From Oceanimonas sp. GK1 (lineage in GTDB: Bacteria > Pseudomonadota > Gammaproteobacteria > Enterobacterales > Aeromonadaceae): DNA of 64,000 nt. The translations under genes were made by a program, and so were the position numbers. Position 1 is the stretch's first letter. Each line of letters starts with the position of its first letter. Positions 1 to 8,404 of the stretch are shown one piece after another. Below the pieces are notes generated by a model. That model was not told the DNA's origin. It saw only the letters and a program-made list of their open reading frames with translations, and did not search any database. The DNA is taken from positions 1,691,001 to 1,755,000 of the forward strand of contig NC_016745.1 of assembly GCF_000243075.1 (NCBI RefSeq). Reading direction: 5' to 3'.

Positions 1-1
1 C

Positions 2-202
2 GCCGTGCGCGGGGTGGAGGTCATTGACCGCATCATGCAGGGCGAGAGCCGGGACGCCAACCTGGCGCTGCTGGATGACCTCTGCGACACCATGATGCAG
101 GGCTCGCTGTGTGCCATGGGCGGCATGACCCCCTTCCCGGTGAAGAGCGCCATGACCCTGTTCCCCGAAGACTTTCAGCGCCAGAGAGGCGACCAGTCAT
201 GA
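2..202 (+). CDS. fdsB: NAD-dependent formate dehydrogenase, beta (diaphorase) subunit, C-terminal end only
   Basis: Only the last 66 codons are in the window; the gene begins upstream. The readable end includes the motif GSLCAMGGMTP, typical of the iron-sulfur tail of NuoF/FdsB-type NADH-binding flavoproteins, where the Cys is one of the 4Fe-4S ligands. The stop codon overlaps the ATG of the next gene (ATGA), which implies translational coupling with fdsA. The family subunit passes electrons from the formate-oxidising alpha subunit to NAD+ through FMN. The identification rests on this short tail and on its position before fdsA, as in fdsGBA operons. Confidence 0.8.
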   Translation, partial: AVRGVEVIDRIMQGESRDANLALLDDLCDTMMQGSLCAMGGMTPFPVKSAMTLFPEDFQRQRGDQS

Positions 203-3066
203 TTGAATATTGTTTCCCGGAAAAAGATCTGGGCACCCCGGCCAGGGAGTCGGAGGTGCACGTTACCCTCGTGATCGACGGGGTGGAAGTCACCGTGCCG
301 GAAGGCACCTCGGTGATGCGCGCTGCCGCCCTGGTGGACATCAACATTCCCAAGCTGTGCGCCAGCGACAACCTGGAGGCCTTTGGCTCCTGCCGGCTGT
401 GCACCGTGGAGATCGAAGGCCGGCGCGGCTATCACGCCTCCTGCACCACGCCGGTGGGCGAGGGCATGGTGGTGCGCAGCCAGACTCAAGGGCTGGCCAA
501 ACTGCGCCGCAACATCATGGAGCTGTATATCTCCGACCACCCCCTGGACTGCCTGACCTGCCCGGCCAACGGCGACTGCGAGCTGCAGGACATGGCCGGC
601 GACGTGGGCCTGCGCGAGGTGCGCTACGGCTTTGCCGGCGAAAACCACCTGAGCTTGGGCAAGGACGAGTCCAACCCCTATTTCACCTTTGACGCCAGCA
701 AGTGCATCGTCTGCTCCCGCTGCGTGCGCGCCTGCGGCGAAGTGCAGGGCACCTTTGCCCTGACCCTGGAAGGCCGGGGCTTTGACTCCAAGGTGTCCAC
801 CGGGCGGGACAACGACTTTTTAAGCTCCGACTGCGTGTCTTGCGGCGCCTGCGTACAGGCCTGCCCGACCGCCACCCTCACCGAAAAATCGGTGATCGAG
901 CAGGGCCAGCCGGAGCACAGCGTGGTGACCACCTGCGCCTATTGCGGCGTGGGCTGCTCGTTCAAGGCGGAGATGAAGGGCGACCAGCTGGTGCGCATGA
1001 CCCCCTACAAGGGCGGCCAGGCCAACCACGGCCACGCCTGCGTGAAGGGGCGCTTCGCCTTTGGGTACGCCACCCACAAGGACAGGCTGACTCAACCCAT
1101 GATCCGGGACGCCATCGATCAGCCCTGGCGCGAGGTGAGCTGGGACGAGGCCATCGGCTTTGCCGCCCGCCGTCTGCGCGAGGTGCAGCAGCAACACGGC
1201 AAGCACAGCGTGGGCGGCATTACCTCGTCCCGCTGTACCAACGAGGAAACCTACCTGGTGCAGAAGCTGGTGCGGGCCGCGCTCGGCACCAACAACACCG
1301 ACACCTGCGCCCGGGTCTGCCACAGCCCCACCGGCTATGGCCTCAAGATGACCCTGGGCGAGTCGGCGGGCACCCAGGACTTCGACTCCGTGCTGCAGTC
1401 CGACTGTATTCTGGTGATCGGCGCCAACCCCACCGACGCCCACCCGGTGTTCGGATCCCTGCTGCGCAAGCGGCTGCGCCAGGGCGCTCAATTGATCGTG
1501 GCGGATCCGCGCCATATCGATCTGCTGGACACCCCGCACACCGCCGAGGCCCTGCACCTGCCCCTGCGCCCCGGCGCCAACGTGGCCCTGGTGAACGCCC
1601 TGGCCCACGTGATCGTGACCGAGGGGCTGGAAGACCAGGACTTTATCGCCGCGCGCTGCGCCCCCGAGGACTACGCCGCCTGGCACGAGTTCATTGCCGA
1701 TCCGCGCCATGCCCCCGAGGTCATGAGCGATGTGATTGGCGTGCCCGCCGAGCGCATTCGTGAGGCCGCCCGGCGCTATGCCGGCGCCGGCAACGGCGCC
1801 ATCTATTACGGCCTGGGCGTGACCGAGCACAGCCAGGGCTCCACCACCGTCATGGGCATTGCCAACCTGGCCCTGGCCACCGGCAACATCGGCCGGCCCG
1901 GCGTGGGGGTAAACCCGCTGCGGGGCCAGAACAACGTGCAGGGCTCCTGCGACATGGGCTCCTTCCCCCACGAGCTGCCGGGTTACCAGCCGGTGACCGA
2001 CGCCGCCGTGCGGGCCAGTTTTGAGCGGGCCTGGGGCGCCGAGCTGCACGCCGAGCCGGGGCTGCGCATTCCGGGCATGTTCGACGCCGCCATCGAAGGC
2101 CGCTTCAAGGCCCTGTATGTGCAGGGGGAGGACATCGCCCAGTCGGATCCCAACACCCAGCATGTGGAGGCGGCGCTGCGTGCCCTCGATCTGCTGATTG
2201 TGCAGGACATCTTCCTCAACGAAACCGCCAAGTTCGCCCATGTGATTTTGCCCGGCGCCACCTTCCTCGAGAAGAACGGCACCTTCACCAACGCCGAGCG
2301 GCGCATCAACCGGGTGCGCAAGGTAATGGCGCCCCTGGCGGGCAAGGAAGACTGGCAGGTGACCCAGGAGCTGGCGCAGGCATTGGGCTACCCCATGCAC
2401 TATGAGCATCCGTCGGAGATCATGGCGGAGATTGCCTCGGTCACGCCGTCCTTTGCCGGGGTCAGCTACGCCAAGCTGGAGGAGCTGGGCAGCATTCAGT
2501 GGCCCTGCAACGACGAGCACCCCACCGGCATGCCGGTGATGCACGGCGACAGCTTCCCCATCGGCCTGGGCCGCATGGTGGTGACCGAGTTTATGCCCAC
2601 CAGCGAGCGGGTGAGCGAGGCGTTCCCGCTGCTGCTGACCACGGGGCGCATTCTCTGCCAGTACAACGTGGGGGCCCAGACCCGGCGCACCCAGAACAAC
2701 GTTTGGCATGGGGAAGACGTGCTGGAAATTCACCCTCACGACGCCGCCGCCCGCGGCATTGTTGACGGCCAGGCGGTGACCATTGCCAGCCGCACCGGCA
2801 ATACGGTGCTGCGGGCGAAACACAGCCAGCGCATGCAGCCGGGGGTGGTGTACACCACCTTCCACTTCCCCCACAGCGGCGCTAACGTGATCACCACCGA
2901 CAACTCGGACTGGGCCACCAACTGCCCGGAATACAAGGTGACGGCGGTGCAGGTGAGCGGCACCAGCGACCGGGCCCTGTCGGACTGGCAGCGCCGTTTC
3001 GAGGCCTTTACCGAGCAGCAACTGGCCTTTGCGGAGCAGGCCCACCACTCCGTGAAGGAGCACTAA
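199..3066 (+). CDS. fdsA: NAD-dependent formate dehydrogenase, molybdenum catalytic (alpha) subunit
   Basis: 955-residue cytoplasmic subunit that oxidises formate to CO2 at a molybdenum (bis-MGD) centre. From the N terminus it shows a plant-type 2Fe-2S domain (about residues 15-95, GSCRLC), a His-Cys 4Fe-4S segment (HPLDCLTCPANGDC), two ferredoxin-type 4Fe-4S motifs (CIVCSRCVRAC and CVSCGACVQACP), the molybdopterin-family 4Fe-4S motif CAYCGVGC, then the large Mo-cofactor and dinucleotide-binding domains. The Mo ligand is Cys374 in ARVCHSPTG, so this is a cysteine and not a selenocysteine enzyme. The ATG at 199 is preferred because it overlaps the fdsB stop and opens the conserved N terminus. 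A terminator follows directly, so no fdsD-type small subunit gene is attached downstream. Confidence 0.95.
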   Translation: MIEYCFPEKDLGTPARESEVHVTLVIDGVEVTVPEGTSVMRAAALVDINIPKLCASDNLEAFGSCRLCTVEIEGRRGYHASCTTPVGEGMVVRSQTQGLAKLRRNIMELYISDHPLDCLTCPANGDCELQDMAGDVGLREVRYGFAGENHLSLGKDESNPYFTFDASKCIVCSRCVRACGEVQGTFALTLEGRGFDSKVSTGRDNDFLSSDCVSCGACVQACPTATLTEKSVIEQGQPEHSVVTTCAYCGVGCSFKAEMKGDQLVRMTPYKGGQANHGHACVKGRFAFGYATHKDRLTQPMIRDAIDQPWREVSWDEAIGFAARRLREVQQQHGKHSVGGITSSRCTNEETYLVQKLVRAALGTNNTDTCARVCHSPTGYGLKMTLGESAGTQDFDSVLQSDCILVIGANPTDAHPVFGSLLRKRLRQGAQLIVADPRHIDLLDTPHTAEALHLPLRPGANVALVNALAHVIVTEGLEDQDFIAARCAPEDYAAWHEFIADPRHAPEVMSDVIGVPAERIREAARRYAGAGNGAIYYGLGVTEHSQGSTTVMGIANLALATGNIGRPGVGVNPLRGQNNVQGSCDMGSFPHELPGYQPVTDAAVRASFERAWGAELHAEPGLRIPGMFDAAIEGRFKALYVQGEDIAQSDPNTQHVEAALRALDLLIVQDIFLNETAKFAHVILPGATFLEKNGTFTNAERRINRVRKVMAPLAGKEDWQVTQELAQALGYPMHYEHPSEIMAEIASVTPSFAGVSYAKLEELGSIQWPCNDEHPTGMPVMHGDSFPIGLGRMVVTEFMPTSERVSEAFPLLLTTGRILCQYNVGAQTRRTQNNVWHGEDVLEIHPHDAAARGIVDGQAVTIASRTGNTVLRAKHSQRMQPGVVYTTFHFPHSGANVITTDNSDWATNCPEYKVTAVQVSGTSDRALSDWQRRFEAFTEQQLAFAEQAHHSVKEH

Positions 3067-3072
3067 CGGAAG

Positions 3073-3098
3073 ACGCCGGCGCAAGCCGGCGTTTTTTT
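3073..3098 (+). terminator. Rho-independent terminator after fdsA
   Basis: Perfect 8-bp stem ACGCCGGC / GCCGGCGT with a GCAA loop, followed by a run of seven T. It lies 7 bases after the fdsA stop and ends the formate dehydrogenase operon. Confidence 0.9.
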
Positions 3099-3143
3099 GC
3101 GTGCGGCTCCACGGCGCCGAGCCGGCATGACGCAACCTGGCCC

Positions 3144-3172
3144 TGAGCATCGACGCTCCCGAATGATATAAT
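3144..3172 (+). promoter_or_regulatory. Possible sigma70 promoter upstream of the sensor kinase gene
   Basis: A perfect -10 hexamer TATAAT lies at 3167-3172. The best -35 at 17 bp spacing is only TGAGCA (3 of 6). This roughly 300-base gap between fdsA and the kinase holds no other visible signal. The call is weak and based on the -10 alone. Confidence 0.3.
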
Positions 3173-3365
3173 GCCGCGAACATCGGCCAGCAGGTGGCCG
3201 CACGCCGTATTGCTGAGCCGGGGGCATGAACATGGGAAACACAATGGCTAGAAGAGTTGTTTTACCGGGGCCAGGGCCTTGCCTGACTACGAGCCCTGCT
3301 CTGGCCAGCCTTCAGCCGGTGCGACCCCGCCGGCCACTTGGTATCCAAGGCCTGTGCCACAGATC

Positions 3366-5096
3366 ATGCCTTTGAAAGTGGCAGCCAGAGGGTGGCAGCA
3401 TGGGCGTAGCCGTAGTGTTGTGAAGTCGCTTTGGGTATGCATGCTGCTGTGGGGGCTGTTGGCTCTGAATGGTGCCCAGGCGGCACCACAAGACGATGCC
3501 ATCATTCGGGTGGGGGGCGATCACGACTATCCGCCCTATGAGTTTATCAACCAGGACGGTGAGCCCGACGGTTTCAATGTGGAGCTGACCCGCGCCATCG
3601 CCGAAGTGATGGGCATGGAAGTCGAGATCCGCCTGGGGGACTGGAGCCGCATGCGCCGGGCCCTGGAAGCGGGCGAGCTGGATGTGTTGCAGGGCCTCAC
3701 TTTTTCCGACGAACGCAGCCGTGATTACCGCTTTTCCCCCTCCCATGCCATCGTGCACCAGTCCATTTTTGCCCGTAAGGGCGAGGAGGAGGCCACTGAG
3801 CTGGCCGACCTGCGCGGCAAGGAGGTGATTGTGCAGCGGGGCGGCATTATGCACGATCAGCTGTTGCACAACGACGTGGGCGCCAGCCTGGTGCTGGTGG
3901 ACACCCATGCCACCGGACTGCGGTTGCTGGCGGCGGGCAATCACGACTATGCCCTGGTGGCCAACCTGCCGGGCTTGTATCTGGGCCGGGAGCTGGAGCT
4001 GTCCAACATTGTGCCGGTGGGCCAGCCCTTTCAGCCCCAGCGTTATGGCTATGCGGTCATGAAAGGCAACGAGGCCCTGCTGGCGCGGTTCAGCGAGGGG
4101 CTGGCCATTCTCAAGAACACCGGGCGCCACCAGCAAATTTACGACAAGTGGCTGGGGCCGCTGGAGCAGGACGGCTGGCCCTGGAAGAAAATCGGGCTGG
4201 CCGCCGGCCTGGTATCGGCGGTATTGCTGGTGGTGCTGGGCGGCATTGTCATCTGGAACCGTATGCTGGCCCGGGAAGTAGCCCGGCGCAGTGAGGCACT
4301 GCAATTGCAGCACCAGCAACTGATCCAGGCCGACAAAATGTCCTCCCTGGGCATACTGGTGTCCGGGGTGGCCCACGAAATCAACAACCCCAGCAGCCTG
4401 CTGCTGCTGAACCTGCCGGTGTTGAAGGATGCCTTTCAGGACATGGAAGAGCTGCTGGAGGCGCACTACGAGCAGCAGGGCGACTTCTATCTGGCCGGGT
4501 TGCCCTACAGCCGTATGCGCGAAGAGCTGCCCGCCATGCTCGACGACATGCAGGCCAGCGCCGGCCGCATTCGGCGCATTGTGGACGATCTGCGGGACTT
4601 TGCCCGCCAGGGGCCGGCGGAGCTGACCGAAACCGTGGATCTCAACGTCCTGGTGGCCACGGTGACTCGCCTGGTCGACAACACCCTTCGCCAGTCCAGC
4701 CACCGGGTGGAGGTGCACTGCGAGCCCGGGCTGCCACGCTTTCGGGGCAACGGCCAGCGCATTGAGCAGGTGGTGATCAACCTGATCGTCAATGCCTGTC
4801 AGGCCCTGACCAGCCCGGAGCAGGGGCTGTCCATTACCACCGGATACCGGGCTCGCAGCCACGAACTGACCCTCGACATCATCGATCAGGGCTGCGGCAT
4901 CGACCCTCACAACCTGTCCCGCCTGAAAGACCCGTTTTTTACCACCAAACGGGAGCAGGGCGGCATCGGGCTGGGCCTGTCGGTGTCCGCCGGCATCGTG
5001 CAGGAGCATGGCGGCCGGCTGGAGTATGAGTCCGAGCCGGGCAGGGGAACCCGCGCCACCCTGATCCTTCCCGCGATTAAAGGAACCCCATCGTGA
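3366..5096 (+). CDS. Sensor histidine kinase with periplasmic solute-binding (SBP_bac_3-like) input domain
   Basis: About 576 residues. After a signal segment (hydrophobic stretch LWVCMLLWGLLALNGAQA) comes an SBP_bac_3-type domain (IRVGGDHDYPPYEF onward) that should bind an amino acid or organic acid in the periplasm. One membrane helix follows (about residues 280-302), then the kinase: phospho-acceptor His337 in AHEINNP, N-box NLIVNACQAL, DQGCGID, DPFFTTK and GGIGLGLS. The start is uncertain: ATG 3366 is given, but GTG 3420 would leave a more compact signal peptide, and neither has a strong ribosome site. The stop overlaps the response regulator start, so the two form a DctB/DctD-like pair. 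Together with the sigma54-promoter transporter downstream, this suggests it senses that transporter's substrate. Confidence 0.88.
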   Translation: MPLKVAARGWQHGRSRSVVKSLWVCMLLWGLLALNGAQAAPQDDAIIRVGGDHDYPPYEFINQDGEPDGFNVELTRAIAEVMGMEVEIRLGDWSRMRRALEAGELDVLQGLTFSDERSRDYRFSPSHAIVHQSIFARKGEEEATELADLRGKEVIVQRGGIMHDQLLHNDVGASLVLVDTHATGLRLLAAGNHDYALVANLPGLYLGRELELSNIVPVGQPFQPQRYGYAVMKGNEALLARFSEGLAILKNTGRHQQIYDKWLGPLEQDGWPWKKIGLAAGLVSAVLLVVLGGIVIWNRMLAREVARRSEALQLQHQQLIQADKMSSLGILVSGVAHEINNPSSLLLLNLPVLKDAFQDMEELLEAHYEQQGDFYLAGLPYSRMREELPAMLDDMQASAGRIRRIVDDLRDFARQGPAELTETVDLNVLVATVTRLVDNTLRQSSHRVEVHCEPGLPRFRGNGQRIEQVVINLIVNACQALTSPEQGLSITTGYRARSHELTLDIIDQGCGIDPHNLSRLKDPFFTTKREQGGIGLGLSVSAGIVQEHGGRLEYESEPGRGTRATLILPAIKGTPS

Positions 5097-6511
5097 TCAA
5101 GAACACTCTCTATCCCGGTTTCGGCGTGCTGCTGGTGGACGATGAGGCGCCGTTTTTGCGCAGCCTCAGCATCGCCCTGGAGCGGCGGGGCGGCATTAAC
5201 CATATTTATCGCTGCGAAGACAGCCGGGAGGTCATGGGCATCATTGCCCGGGAGCCCATCGGGCTGGTGCTGCTGGACTTGACCATGCCCCATCTGTCGG
5301 GGGAGGCCCTGCTGCAACAGATAGTAGAAGAATACCCCGAGATTGCCGTGATCATCGTCAGCGGGCTGAACCAGCTGGAAACGGCGGTGAACTGCATTCG
5401 CCTCGGCGCCTATGACTATTTCGTCAAGACCACGGAAGAAGACCGCCTGATCGGCGGCATTCGCCGGGCCATCGCCAGCCAGGAAATGCGGCTGGAAAAC
5501 CAGGAAATGCGCCGGCGCTTTCTGACCGACACCCTGGAGCGCCCCGAGGTGTTCGCCGGCATCATTACCCAGGACAAGGGCATGCGCTCGGTGTTTCAGT
5601 ATCTGGAGGCGATCTCGGCCAGCAGCCAGCCGGTGTTGATCTGCGGCGAGAGCGGGGTGGGCAAGGAGCTGATTGCTCATGCCATTCATACCCTGGGCAA
5701 CCGCGACGGGCCCGTGGTCAGCGTGAACGTGGCGGGGCTGGACGACAATGTGTTTGCCGACACCCTGTTCGGTCATCACAAGGGTGCCTTTACCGGGGCC
5801 GATCGGGCCAGGGCTGGCATGATAGAGCAGGCCGCGGGCGGCACTTTGTTTCTGGATGAAATCGGCGATCTCAGCCTCACCTCTCAGGTCAAGCTGCTGC
5901 GGCTGCTGCAGGAAGGGGAGTATTACCCCCTGGGCAGCGACAGGCCCAAACGACTTCGTGCCCGGGTGGTGGTGGCCACCCATCAGGATCTGGCCCGCAA
6001 GCAGCAGGAAGGCGGCTTTCGCAAGGATCTCTACTACCGGCTGCGCACCCACCAGGTGGAAATTCCGCCGCTGCGCCAGCGCAAGGACGACATTCCCCTG
6101 TTGCTGGAGCACTTTCTGGCCGAGGCGGCGGCGGAGCTGGGCAAAACCGTGCCCACCCTGCCTGCTGAGCTGGGGGTGCTGCTGGCCAATTATGCCTTTC
6201 CCGGCAACGTGCGGGAGCTGCGGGCGTTGGCGTTCGATGCCATGAGCCGGCACAAGTCGAGAATGCTGTCGATGGAGGTGTTCCGCCAGGCCCTGGGCCA
6301 GCAGGCCGCGCCCCCGGTGGCGGAGGAAGAGGGGCCCGGCCCTTTCCGCCAAATGCAGACCCTGCCCAGGCTGGCGGAGGTGGGGGATCTGCTGGTGGCC
6401 GAGGCCATGCGCCGCTCTCGGGGCAACCAGTCGCTGGCCGCCCGCCTGCTGGGCATTTCCCAGCCGGCGCTGAGCAAGCGGCTGAAAAAGGCCGGCGGCG
6501 ACGAGAGCTGA
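5093..6511 (+). CDS. Sigma54-dependent response regulator (NtrC/DctD family)
   Basis: 472 residues starting at GTG 5093, which overlaps the kinase stop (GTGA) and follows the ribosome site AAAGGAACC. The receiver domain (about 1-125) carries phospho-acceptor Asp62 in LLDLTMP. The AAA+ domain has Walker A GESGVGKE, the sigma54-contacting GAFTGA loop (residues 231-236), Walker B TLFLDEIGD and FPGNVREL. A Fis-type HTH ends the protein (SLAARLLGISQPALSKRL). These features make it a phosphorylation-activated enhancer-binding protein. Its likely target is the symporter gene 318 bp downstream, which has palindromic sites and a -24/-12 promoter. It is unusual only in being paired with a solute-binding sensor kinase. 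Confidence 0.92.
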   Translation: MIKNTLYPGFGVLLVDDEAPFLRSLSIALERRGGINHIYRCEDSREVMGIIAREPIGLVLLDLTMPHLSGEALLQQIVEEYPEIAVIIVSGLNQLETAVNCIRLGAYDYFVKTTEEDRLIGGIRRAIASQEMRLENQEMRRRFLTDTLERPEVFAGIITQDKGMRSVFQYLEAISASSQPVLICGESGVGKELIAHAIHTLGNRDGPVVSVNVAGLDDNVFADTLFGHHKGAFTGADRARAGMIEQAAGGTLFLDEIGDLSLTSQVKLLRLLQEGEYYPLGSDRPKRLRARVVVATHQDLARKQQEGGFRKDLYYRLRTHQVEIPPLRQRKDDIPLLLEHFLAEAAAELGKTVPTLPAELGVLLANYAFPGNVRELRALAFDAMSRHKSRMLSMEVFRQALGQQAAPPVAEEEGPGPFRQMQTLPRLAEVGDLLVAEAMRRSRGNQSLAARLLGISQPALSKRLKKAGGDES

Positions 6512-6519
6512 CAACCCCT

Positions 6520-6620
6520 ATAACCCGGGTTATTGGTTATAACCCGGGAGTGGCAGTCTATCTCCATGAAAAATAAGCATTTATCCATTAAACGATGCGG
6601 CTTTTCATAACCCTGGTTAT
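6520..6620 (+). promoter_or_regulatory. Upstream activator sites: three copies of an ATAACCCxGGTTAT palindrome
   Basis: A perfect 14-bp palindrome ATAACCCGGGTTAT lies at 6520-6533. A half-conserved copy, ATAACCCGGGAG, lies at 6539-6550, and a near-perfect one, ATAACCCTGGTTAT, at 6607-6620. All are 80-180 bp upstream of the -24/-12 element, the usual place for enhancer sites of an NtrC-type activator. Binding by the adjacent response regulator is inferred. Confidence 0.75.
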
Positions 6621-6700
6621 ACCCCTTTGCTGCTGTGGCGGCTGCTGGCTTTTATTAAAAATTAATTAAAAAACAGTTGCTTAATTGTTCCTCTCGAAGC

Positions 6701-6715
6701 TGGCATGGTGCTTGC
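6701..6715 (+). promoter_or_regulatory. Sigma54 (-24/-12) promoter of the symporter gene
   Basis: TGGCATGGTGCTTGC keeps the GG and GC dinucleotides with exact spacing of the TGGCAYG-N4-TTGC consensus. It is 114 bp upstream of the symporter ATG and downstream of the palindromic activator sites. Confidence 0.85.
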
Positions 6716-6828
6716 TCTTCTGTTCTCAGGAATTGGCGAGTGAACGCCAGATACCGATGGTCCGGACCGCCCCTGGTTGTGGTGGCATCCGGTTGCACTC
6801 CTCGACATCAAGCACCAAGGAACAGACG

Positions 6829-8106
6829 ATGGAACAGACAATGGCAGAGCAGGGCCGCACCGGCTTTTGGAGCGGATTGGCACTCTGGAAAAAAATTCTG
6901 GTGGGCATGGTACTGGGCGTGATCGCGGGCACCCTGATGGGCCCGGACGCCGAGCTGTTAAAGCCGATCGGCACCCTTTTTATCAACGCGATCAAAATGC
7001 TGATCGTGCCGCTGGTGTTTTGCTCCCTGGTGGTGGGGGTGACCTCCATGCAGGACACCCGAAAAATGGGGCGCATTGGCCTCAAGTCGGTGGTGCTCTA
7101 CCTGGGCACCACGGCGGTGGCCATCAGCATTGGTTTGGCGCTGGCGCTGCTGTTCACCCCGGGTACCGGCATGAACATGACCATCACCGAGCCGGTGGCG
7201 GCGAACGAAGCGCCGTCCATGGTGGAGACCCTGCTGGCGCTGATCCCCCAGAACCCCATCGGCGCCATGGCCGCGGGCAACATACTGCAAATCATCGTGT
7301 TCGCCCTGGGCCTGGGCATAGCCCTGACCCTCTGTGGCGAGAAGGCGCAGCCGGCCATCCGCCTGTTTGAAAGCCTGGCCGAGGGCATGTACAAGCTCAC
7401 CGAGCTCATCATGAAGCTGGCCCCTTACGGCGTGTTCGGCCTGATGGCCTGGGTGGCGGGCAAATATGGCCTGGAGGTGCTGCTGCCGCTGATCAAGGTG
7501 GTGGCCCTGGTGTATGTGGGCTCCCTGCTCCATGTGCTGGTGTTTTACAGCGGCCTGATCAGTATTCTGGGTCGTCTGAACCCGGTGCGTTACCTGAAGG
7601 GGCTGATCAACCCGGCCGCCGTGGCCTACACCACCACCAGCAGCTCCGGCACCCTGCCGGCCACCATCAAGGCGGCCCGGGAGGAAATGGGCGTATCCCA
7701 GGGCGTGTCCAGTTTTGTGCTGCCCCTGGGCGCCACCATCAACATGGACGGCACCGCCCTGTATCAGGGCATCTGCGCCGTGTTTGTGGCCCAGGCCTTT
7801 GGGGTTGATCTGGCCGCGTCCGATTATGTCCTGATCATCATGACCGCCACCCTGGGCTCCATCGGTACCGCCGGTGTGCCCGGCGCGGGCCTTATCATGC
7901 TGTCATTGGTGCTGACCACAGTGGGGCTGCCGCTGGAAGGTCTGGCGATCGTGGCCGGCATTGACCGCATCCTCGACATGGCCCGCACCAGCGTCAATGT
8001 GTGCGGGGATCTGATGGTGTCCGTGCTGATTGGCAAGAGCGAAAACGAGCTAGACGAAACCGTTTATAACCGTGCCACACCGGCAGGCGAGGCCCGTCAG
8101 GGCTGA
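6829..8106 (+). CDS. Dicarboxylate/amino acid:cation symporter (SDF/DAACS family, GltP/DctA-like)
   Basis: 425-residue inner-membrane carrier. The start ATG 6829 follows the ribosome site AAGGA by 7 bases. Conserved family features are visible: the serine-rich hairpin TTSSSGTLPATI, the NMDGTALYQ motif, the GTAGVPGAG hairpin, and a late segment DRILDMARTSVNVCGD where family members bind the substrate amino or carboxyl group. Known members move glutamate/aspartate or C4-dicarboxylates with H+ or Na+. The DRILDMARTSVN pattern does not by itself decide between the two. Expression should depend on sigma54 and the two-component system immediately upstream. A GC-rich hairpin follows the gene. Confidence 0.92.
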   Translation: MEQTMAEQGRTGFWSGLALWKKILVGMVLGVIAGTLMGPDAELLKPIGTLFINAIKMLIVPLVFCSLVVGVTSMQDTRKMGRIGLKSVVLYLGTTAVAISIGLALALLFTPGTGMNMTITEPVAANEAPSMVETLLALIPQNPIGAMAAGNILQIIVFALGLGIALTLCGEKAQPAIRLFESLAEGMYKLTELIMKLAPYGVFGLMAWVAGKYGLEVLLPLIKVVALVYVGSLLHVLVFYSGLISILGRLNPVRYLKGLINPAAVAYTTTSSSGTLPATIKAAREEMGVSQGVSSFVLPLGATINMDGTALYQGICAVFVAQAFGVDLAASDYVLIIMTATLGSIGTAGVPGAGLIMLSLVLTTVGLPLEGLAIVAGIDRILDMARTSVNVCGDLMVSVLIGKSENELDETVYNRATPAGEARQG

Positions 8107-8122
8107 GCCAGCAGCATCTCCC

Positions 8123-8151
8123 AAGGGGACGGAGGCCACCTCCGTCCCCTT
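8123..8151 (+). terminator. Hairpin after the symporter gene, probable terminator
   Basis: 11-bp perfect stem AAGGGGACGGA / TCCGTCCCCTT with a 7-base loop, 17 bases after the stop. The T-run is poor (CTTCGTG), so termination may be partial. Confidence 0.6.
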
Positions 8152-8292
8152 CGTGTCAACCGAGTCCATGTTGCCGGCTGACACAATCGCAATCCCCTTA
8201 CTTTCACGACGTCATTCTCTCCTGTCGCATACAGATACGCCCCGGGTCGTAATGGGCATATTCCGATACTTTCCTGCCTCTACAGTTATATG

Positions 8293-8312
8293 TTAATTGA
8301 ATGTTCAATTAA
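8293..8312 (+). promoter_or_regulatory. 20-bp palindrome, candidate BetI-type operator
   Basis: TTAATTGAATGTTCAATTAA is a perfect 9-bp inverted repeat with a 2-base centre, 93 bp upstream of the BCCT-like permease start. Its TTGA-N4-TCAA core resembles, from memory, the dyad bound by the choline-responsive TetR-type repressor BetI. The rest of the roughly 300-bp gap shows nothing else beyond the hairpin at 8123. Confidence 0.55.
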
Positions 8313-8404
8313 TTAAGGAGTCAAAGACCAGCAAGAAACGCGTGAAGGGTTATCATGCCGCTGGGCATGCATTGATTGATGGAACCAACAAAAGAGGATT
8401 CTCC

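Noticed and set aside
820-3183. 787-codon open frame on the minus strand opposite fdsA
   Set aside because: Low-complexity His/Gly/Val-rich translation typical of an antisense frame in GC-rich DNA; fdsA itself is clearly coding.
3312-6514. Long minus-strand frames opposite the kinase and regulator genes
   Set aside because: Shadows of third-position GC; no domains and no ribosome sites.
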